6,357 bases of DNA from positions 1-6,357 of the forward strand of contig JBEKCL010000198.1 of the NCBI GenBank assembly GCA_050014895.1. The letters are read 5' to 3'. The notes below the pieces were generated by a model, which worked only from the letters and a program-made list of their open reading frames with translations, searched no databases and was not told where the DNA came from. This document shows positions 1 to 5,735 of this stretch, one piece after another. The DNA is from JAFGLP01 sp050014895. GTDB taxonomy: Bacteria; Chloroflexota; Dehalococcoidia; GIF9; UBA5629. Every line of letters begins with the position of its first letter. Within the stretch, counting starts at the first letter, position 1. The position numbers and the translations under genes are program-made.

Positions 1-522
1 GCTGAAGCCATCCGCCGCTGCCATCGTCATTTTGCCGCCCTCAAATTCGGTCTGTACACCGGTCAACACGGGTCGGGACTCCTCGGTAGCGGCTGCAAAA
101 GCCACCTGGTTGATAGCATGCTTCAGTTCCTCTGCCAGCACCTTGGTGCTGAAGCCGTCGCCCACCTGGGGTATCGGCGGGAAATCGGCTGCGTCCAGGC
201 CATTTATCCTGGCTTCATAACGGCCGCATTTTATCTCCAGCGTGTGGTGCTTGAGGTTCAAGCTGATAACATCGCTGGGAAGTGAACTGACAAATTCGGT
301 AAATACCCGCGCAGGAACCGTAATCGACCCCTCGCTCTCTATCTTGGCGCCAATCCAACTGCATATAGCTATTTCCAGGTTGGTCGCGGCTAACTTCAGT
401 TGCGACTGGTCGGTAGATATCAAAACATTTTGAGTAATAGGTAGGGTGGTTCTTGTAGCAACAGCTCTGCCGATTATACCCAGGCCTTTATTAAGATTCT
501 CTTGCAGACACGACAGCTTCAT
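1..522 (-). CDS. dnaN: DNA polymerase III subunit beta (sliding clamp), N-terminal part
   Basis: The minus strand reads as 174 codons from an ATG at 520-522 to the window edge, with no stop, so the C-terminal half is missing. The product is the ring-shaped clamp that tethers the replicative polymerase to DNA; it also docks repair and mismatch-repair proteins. The start MKLSCLQENL and the following GRAVATRTTLPIT match the family's opening, where a first helix leads to the '(S/T)LPIL-N-LI' segment. FPPIP (about residue 115) marks the end of domain I. SRPVLTGV (about 148-155) and AAADGFS at the edge match domain II, where the family has 'RP.L.GV' and 'DG.RL'. A family member has about 370 residues, so nearly half is visible. 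A G-run (529-533) six bases before the ATG is a weak ribosome site. No dnaA lies upstream: the gene has its own promoter and is divergent from the CoA-transferase. The identification is secure. Confidence 0.95.
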   Translation of the reverse strand, partial: MKLSCLQENLNKGLGIIGRAVATRTTLPITQNVLISTDQSQLKLAATNLEIAICSWIGAKIESEGSITVPARVFTEFVSSLPSDVISLNLKHHTLEIKCGRYEARINGLDAADFPPIPQVGDGFSTKVLAEELKHAINQVAFAAATEESRPVLTGVQTEFEGGKMTMAAADGFS

Positions 523-551
523 AGAATACCCCCAAATTAAATAGTGCCCAA

Positions 552-580
552 AGTATACAGTCGCAGTTTTTGTAAGTCAA
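552..580 (-). promoter_or_regulatory. sigma70-type promoter for dnaN
   Basis: On the minus strand, TTGACT (575-580) and TATACT (552-557) are separated by exactly 17 bases. Each hexamer matches the vegetative consensus at five of six positions. Transcription would begin near 545, leaving a leader of about 22 bases before the dnaN ATG. This is the best promoter match in the window and fits constitutive expression of a replication gene. It is read from sequence only. Confidence 0.75.
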
Positions 581-604
581 TTACCATAAAATGTGTTTTT
601 GCCA

Positions 605-633
605 TTGTAAACTACGATATATAGTGGTATAAA
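605..633 (+). promoter_or_regulatory. extended -10 promoter for the CoA-transferase/his transcript
   Basis: TTGTAA (605-610) and TATAAA (628-633) are spaced by 17 bases, and TG at 625-626 gives the extended -10 form TGnTATAAA. The -35 box is weaker (four of six), which the extended -10 could offset. The start would fall near 640, about 22 bases before the ATG at 662. The -35 box lies 24 bases from that of the divergent dnaN promoter, so the two polymerase sites are back to back. Overlapping AT-rich hexamers make the exact choice uncertain. Confidence 0.6.
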
Positions 634-639
634 TAGTGT
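616..639. repeat. 12-bp imperfect tandem repeat with ATAGTG core, over the -10 box
   Basis: The 12-mers at 616-627 and 628-639 agree at nine of twelve positions, and each contains ATAGTG (621-626 and 633-638). The longer string TAAATAGTG at 630-638 recurs exactly at 538-546, around the expected dnaN transcription start. The repeats cover the -10 region of the plus-strand promoter. They could be an operator or chance similarity in AT-rich DNA; sequence alone cannot separate these. Confidence 0.35.
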
Positions 640-661
640 ACTCTTCAGATTAGGAGTCCCC

Positions 662-1834
662 ATGCTTCCACTTAAAGGGCTAAAAGTTTTGGATTTCAGC
701 CAAAATGGTGACGGCCCTGTCTGCGCACTTATGCTGGCGGAAGCGGGGGCCGGAGTGATCAAAATAGAACCTTCGCAGGGTGATCCTTTTCGCCGCGGCG
801 CCACGGCTATTACCTTCTACAATATCAACCGTAACAAGCGCAGCCTGGCCCTTAATCTGCAATCTTCCGAAGGAAAGAATATCGCATACAGGTTGGCATC
901 AAACGCTGATATAGTAGTGGAAAGCTTCACTCCCGGTGTAGCGGATAGCCTTGGCATCGGCTACCGTGAGCTGAGCAAGATCAATCCCCGGATTATTTAT
1001 TGTTCGGTATCGGGGTTCGGCCAGACCGGCCCATATAGTCAGAAACCAGCCTATGATCCCGTGATACATGCGATGTCCGGCCTGATGGCTGTTACCGGCG
1101 AGCCGGGCAGGCCGCCGATAAGGTCCGCTCCGAATATAGTCGGCCTCCCCACAGCTTTCCTGGCAGCATATAATGTGCTGCTGGCGGTTATGGCACGTGA
1201 GAAAACGGGCCGCGGCCAGTTGATAGACGCTTCTTTCTTCGATACCGCCGTTTACTTAATGGCCCCCTTCCTTGCAGGGTACGCCCTGACAGGGTTTGTG
1301 ATGCCCAAAATGAGTTCAGCCAGTCCGGCTTTTACACCCTACCAGTGTTTCCAATCGGCGGACAGGTATGTTTTTGTCGGTGTCACAAACGATAAGTTCT
1401 GGCATGCCTTTTGCAGTGCGCTGGGACTCGAAAAGATAGCCAACGACCCTCTCTACTCCAGCGCGGAAAGCAGGCTTATCAACCGCAACCAACTGGTAGA
1501 TACACTGGCGGCAATCTTGAAGAATATTCCCGGCGATGAGATACTCCGGAAACTGGAGGCTGCCGGTGTTCCCTGTGCCCCGGTGTCAGAAGTCCCGGAA
1601 ATTATGGAAAATCCGCAGGTCCAGGCCCGGCAGATATTTTTCGATATGGAATACCCCGGCTTGGGTACAGTCAAGCTGGCACATATACCGGCCAGGGCTA
1701 CGGACATCGGCCCCGTAAAGAATGTGAGGGCGCCGCAGCTTGGAGAACACACACGGGAAATCTTGCTGGAAGAAGGGTATACTGAAATTGAAATTGACTC
1801 ATTTGCAGGTAAGGGCGTAATCTTAGAGGGCTGA
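662..1834 (+). CDS. CaiB/BaiF family (class III) CoA-transferase
   Basis: This 390-residue protein has the usual family length (about 380-410). Class III enzymes move CoA between carboxylic acids in the cytoplasm through an enzyme-bound aspartyl anhydride/thioester; the substrates here cannot be read from sequence. Family landmarks in order: PLKGLKVLDFS (3-13), GVIKIEP (31-37), a near-consensus NRNKRSLALNL (56-66), VVESFTPGVADSLGIGY (85-101), IIYCSVSGFGQTGPY (111-125), AMSGLM (137-142), and GRGQLIDASFFD (183-194), whose Asp194 aligns with the catalytic Asp169 of formyl-CoA transferase. AGVPCAPV (301-308) and PQLGEHT (358-364) close the fold. The Gln of the formyl-CoA transferase 'VQAGP' segment is replaced (NGDGP here), arguing against a strict oxalate-type enzyme. 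AGGAG (652-656) lies five bases before the ATG. hisA follows after three bases, so they are probably cotranscribed. Family is certain; substrate is unknown. Confidence 0.93.
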   Translation: MLPLKGLKVLDFSQNGDGPVCALMLAEAGAGVIKIEPSQGDPFRRGATAITFYNINRNKRSLALNLQSSEGKNIAYRLASNADIVVESFTPGVADSLGIGYRELSKINPRIIYCSVSGFGQTGPYSQKPAYDPVIHAMSGLMAVTGEPGRPPIRSAPNIVGLPTAFLAAYNVLLAVMAREKTGRGQLIDASFFDTAVYLMAPFLAGYALTGFVMPKMSSASPAFTPYQCFQSADRYVFVGVTNDKFWHAFCSALGLEKIANDPLYSSAESRLINRNQLVDTLAAILKNIPGDEILRKLEAAGVPCAPVSEVPEIMENPQVQARQIFFDMEYPGLGTVKLAHIPARATDIGPVKNVRAPQLGEHTREILLEEGYTEIEIDSFAGKGVILEG

Positions 1835-1837
1835 AGG

Positions 1838-2548
1838 ATGGAAATAATACCTGCGATCGATTTGAAAAATGGCAAGTGCGTCCGTTTGTACCAGGGCGAC
1901 TATAGTAAAGAGACGGTCTTTTCAGACGATCCCGTAGCTACGGCCCTTAAATGGCAGGAGAAAGGGGCGCGGTGGTTGCACCTGGTAGACCTTGACGGCG
2001 CTGCTGCCGGTGAGGTGCGCAACAGCGACGCCATTCGGAACATCGTGAAAAATACGCAGCTGAATGTGGAACTGGGCGGAGGCATCCGCCGGGAAGAGAT
2101 AGTCGAGCAATTGATTAAACTGGGTGTAAAACGTGTCATACTGGGAACGGTTGCCGTTGAGCAGACCGAATTGACCAGGCGGATTATCAAGAGGTTCGGC
2201 GATGCTATCGTGGTTGGCATTGATGCACGTGACTCCTACGTAACCACCCACGGCTGGTTAAAGATATCTACTATGACGGTGCTCGAACTGAGCCTTATGA
2301 TGGCGGCAATAGGTGCAAAACGCATTATCTATACTGATGTCAAGCGTGACGGCACATTGACTGAGCCGAACTACGAAACTACCGCCGAACTGGTAAAAAG
2401 CCTGAAAATACCGGTCATTGCTTCAGGAGGGATCTCTGCGACGGAGCATATCAGGAAGCTGGCGGCGCTTGGGGTTGAAGGGGCCATTATAGGAAAAGCC
2501 CTGTATACCGGCGATATAGACCTCGCTGAGGCCCTGGCCATCTCCTGA
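1838..2548 (+). CDS. hisA: ProFAR isomerase (phosphoribosylformimino-AICAR ribotide isomerase)
   Basis: HisA performs the fourth step of histidine synthesis, an Amadori rearrangement that opens the ribose of ProFAR to give PRFAR. The 236-residue (beta/alpha)8 barrel is of normal length. It starts MEIIPAIDLKNGKCVRLYQGD, with catalytic Asp8. The phosphate-binding stretches ELGGGIR (78-84) and ASGGIS (195-200) are both present. VVGIDARD (125-132) carries the second catalytic aspartate, Asp129, and is followed by the HisA-type 'THGW' (137-140). IIYTDVKRDGTL (163-174) contains the conserved Thr166. These features favour HisA over its paralogue HisF. AGAGGG at 1825-1830 is seven bases from the ATG and lies inside the end of the CoA-transferase gene, which suggests translational coupling. 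hisI follows after 44 bases. No catalytic residue is missing. Confidence 0.96.
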   Translation: MEIIPAIDLKNGKCVRLYQGDYSKETVFSDDPVATALKWQEKGARWLHLVDLDGAAAGEVRNSDAIRNIVKNTQLNVELGGGIRREEIVEQLIKLGVKRVILGTVAVEQTELTRRIIKRFGDAIVVGIDARDSYVTTHGWLKISTMTVLELSLMMAAIGAKRIIYTDVKRDGTLTEPNYETTAELVKSLKIPVIASGGISATEHIRKLAALGVEGAIIGKALYTGDIDLAEALAIS

Positions 2549-2592
2549 GTCAAATCTATCCCCCGCCATTTACATTCTATAAGGAGCAAACT

Positions 2593-2913
2593 ATGTTGAA
2601 ATTCGATGATAAAGGCCTTATTCCAGTTATAGTACAGGACGTTGCAGACGGTACCGTGCTGATGCTGGGATATGCAAACAAGGAATCACTGAGGCTCACC
2701 CTTAAAAAGGGAGAGATGGTATTTTATAGCCGCAGCAGGAAAGAACTCTGGCACAAGGGCGAGACATCCGGCAACGTGCTCAGAATAAAATCAATCTCCA
2801 AAGACTGTGACAGTGACACACTGCTGGTCAAGGCTGAACCCGCCGGCCCCACCTGCCACACAGGCAAACGCAGCTGCTTCTTCACGGGATTCGATAAGCA
2901 AGACCTGGAGTGA
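2593..2913 (+). CDS. hisI: phosphoribosyl-AMP cyclohydrolase (monofunctional)
   Basis: HisI hydrolyses the adenine ring of phosphoribosyl-AMP to give ProFAR, the substrate of HisA encoded just upstream. The family core is complete in 106 residues: VLMLGYANKES (22-32), FYSRSRKELWHKGETSGN (44-61), DCDSDTLL (71-78) and PAGPTCHTG..SCF (83-96). Asp71, Asp73 and Asp75 are the expected Mg2+ ligands. Cys72, Cys88 and Cys95 are the expected Zn2+ ligands of the dimeric enzyme. The protein ends soon after SCFFTG, so the HisE pyrophosphohydrolase domain found fused in many bacteria is absent and must be encoded elsewhere. AAGGAG (2581-2586) lies six bases before the ATG and is the strongest ribosome site on the plus strand. 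It is probably the last gene of the transcript, since the next gene is convergent. Confidence 0.96.
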   Translation: MLKFDDKGLIPVIVQDVADGTVLMLGYANKESLRLTLKKGEMVFYSRSRKELWHKGETSGNVLRIKSISKDCDSDTLLVKAEPAGPTCHTGKRSCFFTGFDKQDLE

Positions 2914-3028
2914 CGGCTTTTGTAGAGTGGCTGAAACTGCTATCAAGAGTAGAAGCCAGGGAAATAACAGGACGTCTATCTTACAGAATTTAGTTTGGCG
3001 GTTATCGGGGAATTATTTCCAGGGACGT
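2914..3028. other. convergent intergenic gap, hisI/typA, no clear terminator
   Basis: The 3' ends of hisI and typA face each other across 115 bases. I looked for a G+C-rich hairpin followed by a T run on either strand and found none. There is a long-range inverted repeat, ggaaataa (2960-2967) against ttatttcc (3013-3020), with a 45-base loop. Beside these arms are direct copies of CCAGGGA (2956-2962, 3019-3025) and GGACGT (2970-2975, 3023-3028). The stems are too weak for an intrinsic terminator. Termination may be Rho-dependent or the transcripts may overlap. Confidence 0.4.
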
Positions 3029-4858
3029 TTAGCCTGCCTTCTCGGCTGCTTTCTTGGACCTGGCCCTTTCGTTCATAGTGAGCAGCCGCTTTCTGAGCCT
3101 GATGTTCTTGGGCGTGATCTCAACCAGCTCGTCACTGGCGATGAAGTCCATCGATTCTTCCAGGCTGAACTTGAGCGCCGGGGTCAACCTTACAGCGATA
3201 TCAGATGTTGAAGAACGTATGTTGGTCATTTTCTTTTCTTTGCATACGTTTACAGCCAGGTCGGTTGGGCGGGAGTTTAGCCCCACGATCATACCTTCAT
3301 AAACCTGCGTTCCCGGATCGATGAACGTGATTCCCCTCTCCTGAGCATTATTGAGACCGTAGGTAACAGCTACACCGGCCTCGGCGGCCACCAGGGTGCC
3401 GCTACGGGCTGATACTATCTCACCTGCATAGGGTTCAAAACCCAGGAAAATCGTGTTTACGACACCTTCACCGCGAGTGGCTGTCAGGAATGCGCTACGA
3501 AACCCGATCAGGCCGCGGGTGGGAATCTTATACTCCATGCGCAAGTTTCCTTTGCCGTCGTTGTGCATATCGGTCATCTTTCCCAGGCGCTTGGCGGCCA
3601 TTTCTGTAATTACTCCAATATAATCCTCTCGTGTATCCAGGATTAGCTGCTCCACCGGTTCCATAACCTTACCTTTTTCCTCGTGGGTGATAGCTTCGGG
3701 GCGGGAAATCTCGAACTCGTAGTCCTGCCTGCGCATGGTCTCAACCAGTATGGCCAGGTGCAACTCGCCTCTTCCCGAGACCAGGAAAAGGTCGGGGCTG
3801 TCGGTATCCTGCACACGCAAGCTGATATTCACTTCAAGCTCACGGTAAAGCCGCTCGCGGAGTTGCCGTGAAGTGCAGTATTTGCCCTCGCGCCCTGCAA
3901 AGGGTGAGCCGTTTACACCGAAGGTCATCTTCACAGTAGGCTCGCCGATCACAATACGCGGCAGAGCGTCGGGATGTTCAGGGTCAACAACGGTGTCCCC
4001 GATGCTTACTGTTTCGAGGCCGGTTATGGAAACTATTTCCCCTGCCGTGGCCTCTTCGACTGATGAGCGTGTAAGCCCCATGAAGGTGAAGACATCATCG
4101 ATCTCATATTTTTGGGGGTTGCCGTCGGCGCCGATGACCGCAACAATATCCTTAGGTTTTACGCTTCCCCTGAGCACCCTGCCGATAGCGAACCTGCCCT
4201 TATAATTGTCATAGTCAAGGTTGGACACCAACATCTGGAAAGGGCCATCGTCGATAGCAGGCGGCGGAACGGTCTTAAGGATGGCCTCGAAAAGCGGTAC
4301 CATATCAGTGCCCTCAATTGCCGGGTCGGTTGTGCAGGTGCCGTTCCGGGCGCTGGCATACAGCACAGGGAAATCCAGATGCTCAGAGGTGGTGGCAAGC
4401 TCGAGGAAAAGGTCCTGCGTCAGGCTGACAACCTCCGCTATCCGGGCATTTTCCCTGTCTATTTTATTGATAACCACGATGGGCCTGAGGCCCTTTTCGA
4501 AAGCCTGCCTGAGTACAAAGCGGGTCTGCGGCATGGGGCCCTCCACGGAGTCCACCAACAGCAGGCACCCCTCGGCCATATTCACCACACGCTCCACCTC
4601 GCCGCTGAAATCGGCATGCCCGGGCGTATCGATGATATTGATCTTCACGCCGCGGAACATGACGGCCGTGTTTTTGGCGAGTATTGTTATGCCCTTTTCG
4701 CGCTCCAGTGCATTGCGGTCCATAATCAGATCGCCGACCTGCTGATTATCGCGGAACACCTTGCTCTGCTTGAGCAGGGCATCCACCAGGCTGGTCTTGC
4801 CATGGTCAACATGCGCGATAATAGCAATATTTCTTATGTCTTCACGGAATTGTTGCAA
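3029..4858 (-). CDS. typA: translational GTPase TypA/BipA
   Basis: TypA is an EF-G-like GTPase that binds the 70S ribosome. It supports 50S assembly and growth under stress, notably cold. The 609 residues match the family length. GTPase motifs are intact: G1 AHVDHGKTS (15-23), G2 GITI (57-60), G3 DTPGH (77-81), G4 NKID (131-134), G5 SAR (169-171). His81 follows the DTPG turn as in other translational GTPases. Domain II runs about 205-295. Domain III runs about 305-385 and contains SGRGELHL (361-368). An EF-G domain V-like fold follows at about 398-480, with the TypA-typical GKGNLRMEY..PTRGLIGFRS. The TypA-specific C-terminal domain (about 485-600) includes ITPKNIRLRKRLL and ends in a basic tail. 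EF-G domain IV is absent, which distinguishes it from FusA and LepA. Translation starts at TTG. The gene is convergent with hisI and downstream of the HAD gene. Confidence 0.97.
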   Translation of the reverse strand: MQQFREDIRNIAIIAHVDHGKTSLVDALLKQSKVFRDNQQVGDLIMDRNALEREKGITILAKNTAVMFRGVKINIIDTPGHADFSGEVERVVNMAEGCLLLVDSVEGPMPQTRFVLRQAFEKGLRPIVVINKIDRENARIAEVVSLTQDLFLELATTSEHLDFPVLYASARNGTCTTDPAIEGTDMVPLFEAILKTVPPPAIDDGPFQMLVSNLDYDNYKGRFAIGRVLRGSVKPKDIVAVIGADGNPQKYEIDDVFTFMGLTRSSVEEATAGEIVSITGLETVSIGDTVVDPEHPDALPRIVIGEPTVKMTFGVNGSPFAGREGKYCTSRQLRERLYRELEVNISLRVQDTDSPDLFLVSGRGELHLAILVETMRRQDYEFEISRPEAITHEEKGKVMEPVEQLILDTREDYIGVITEMAAKRLGKMTDMHNDGKGNLRMEYKIPTRGLIGFRSAFLTATRGEGVVNTIFLGFEPYAGEIVSARSGTLVAAEAGVAVTYGLNNAQERGITFIDPGTQVYEGMIVGLNSRPTDLAVNVCKEKKMTNIRSSTSDIAVRLTPALKFSLEESMDFIASDELVEITPKNIRLRKRLLTMNERARSKKAAEKAG

Positions 4859-4870
4859 AGTAACCCCTTA
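4856..4870 (-). promoter_or_regulatory. typA ribosome binding site and TTG start
   Basis: The start codon at 4856-4858 is TTG. AAGGGG at 4864-4869 sits five bases upstream. An in-frame TAA at 4868-4870 overlaps this site, and no ATG or GTG lies between it and the TTG. The next internal methionine comes after the G1 loop, so TTG is the only start that keeps the GTPase domain whole. Confidence 0.85.
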
Positions 4871-4907
4871 GACGGTTTATGCGTGTGACGGTCTTAACCG
4901 CGTGCGG
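4871..4907 (-). promoter_or_regulatory. small hairpin and hexamer repeat in the typA leader
   Basis: The typA leader contains CGGT (4889-4892 on plus), a CTTA loop, and ACCG (4897-4900): a four-base-pair stem extendable by one wobble pair. The plus-strand hexamer GACGGT occurs at 4871-4876 and again at 4887-4892. In the RNA, the upstream CGGTT could therefore pair with either of two ACCG copies, the nearer one or the one adjoining the ribosome site. This is structural possibility only; no known riboswitch or thermometer was recognised. Confidence 0.25.
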
Positions 4908-4941
4908 AAATTGAATTTATGCATAGACATCTGCCATATAT

Positions 4942-4970
4942 AGTATCACATTTGCGGCCTGAGCATTAAA
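4942..4970 (-). promoter_or_regulatory. tentative typA promoter
   Basis: On the minus strand, GATACT (4942-4947) preceded by TGT forms an extended -10 element. TTTAAT (4965-4970), 17 bases upstream, is a poor -35 box. The predicted leader is about 77 bases. The 140-base gap before typA makes an own promoter plausible, but the match is modest and read-through from the HAD gene is an alternative. Confidence 0.35.
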
Positions 4971-4998
4971 TCGACAGGTTGTAACGGCTGCCCGGCCT

Positions 4999-5712
4999 TC
5001 AGACAAGCTCAGTTATAGATTTAATTATCCTGTCAGGTTGAACAGCAGAAGATGCAGGCAAGCCTTTGTTTTGCCAGTCCACCCAGATGCTCAGTATGCC
5101 CATTTGCTTTGCCCCGGCCATATCACGTGCCAGGTCGTCACCTATCATCCATGCATCCTTTTTATCGACACCAAGTTGATTGAGAGCATGTTGAAAAATG
5201 CGCCCATCGGGTTTACCAAAACCGAATTCACTCTCAATTACAATGCAATCAAAAAAAGGCCCTAGCTCAAACCTGTGGATTTTACGCCGTTGGACCTCGG
5301 CCGAACCGTTGGTCACCAGGGCCAGTGGTATGTTATTCCGGCGGAAATGCTTTAGCGTGTCAATGGCTCCCGGGAAAGGCTGCATGTGTTTGTCTATTTC
5401 CTCTCCGTATGCCTCAGATAACTCGCCCGCCGCTTTGCTGTCATTAATGCCCAGGCGTGCCAGGGCCATTTCAACCACCTCCCGCCTTGCCATGGCCAGG
5501 TTAAGCCGGCCCCGCCTGTGCCTTTCCAGATCGCTCCAATACCAGTCCCTGACTTCACCGATGGCCGCCATTAACGTGTCAATCTGTAGGCTGTCGTACC
5601 TGGAAGAAAAGTCCGCGCTGACCTTATACCAGCATTGCTCTACCCTGGCATTGATCGATAATATCGTATCGTCGAGGTCGAAGAGCGCCCCTTTGGGGTA
5701 ATGTTGATCCAA
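4999..5712 (-). CDS. HAD-superfamily hydrolase (subfamily IA-like phosphatase)
   Basis: This is a 237-residue cytoplasmic hydrolase of the haloacid dehalogenase fold, probably a small-molecule phosphatase. Motif I is FDLDDT (11-16), with Asp12 as nucleophile and Asp14 as general acid/base. Motif II is VTNGS (133-137, Thr134). Motif III is Lys167 in FGKPDG. Motif IV is GDDLARD (191-197). Residues of about 20-110 between motifs I and II form an alpha-helical C1-type cap, as in phosphoglycolate phosphatase, YjjG-type nucleotidases and 2-haloacid dehalogenases. The two aspartates of motif I argue for a phosphatase over a dehalogenase. The substrate cannot be assigned. Translation starts at TTG (5710-5712), with GGAG at 5723-5726 ten bases away, a rather long spacing. 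No later methionine keeps motif I. The peptidase gene ends 23 bases upstream, so the two are probably cotranscribed. Confidence 0.88.
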   Translation of the reverse strand: MDQHYPKGALFDLDDTILSINARVEQCWYKVSADFSSRYDSLQIDTLMAAIGEVRDWYWSDLERHRRGRLNLAMARREVVEMALARLGINDSKAAGELSEAYGEEIDKHMQPFPGAIDTLKHFRRNNIPLALVTNGSAEVQRRKIHRFELGPFFDCIVIESEFGFGKPDGRIFQHALNQLGVDKKDAWMIGDDLARDMAGAKQMGILSIWVDWQNKGLPASSAVQPDRIIKSITELV

Positions 5713-5735
5713 TTTATCGCGGCTCCAAGCGTATA

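Noticed and set aside
523..661. Replication origin near dnaN
   Set aside because: I found no DnaA boxes or iteron arrays, and the gap is fully accounted for by two promoters and leaders.
1900..2251. Two overlapping minus-strand frames of over 100 codons opposite hisA
   Set aside because: Both are shadows of a complete hisA with intact catalytic residues.
2807..3211. A 134-codon plus-strand frame spanning the hisI end, the gap and the typA end
   Set aside because: It overlaps hisI in another frame and typA in antisense, has no ribosome site, and resembles no protein family I know.
4112..4888. A 258-codon open frame on the plus strand opposite typA
   Set aside because: It is fully antisense to a confidently identified GTPase, has no recognisable motif or ribosome site, and reads as the mirror frame of typA.
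4975..5001. Terminator hairpin after the HAD gene
   Set aside because: The G+C-rich stretch around the stop codon gives no stem longer than three or four pairs and no T run follows.
5198..5701. A 167-codon open frame on the plus strand opposite the HAD hydrolase
   Set aside because: It is antisense to a gene whose four catalytic motifs are all present, and its low-complexity Ser/Arg-rich product is typical of a shadow frame.
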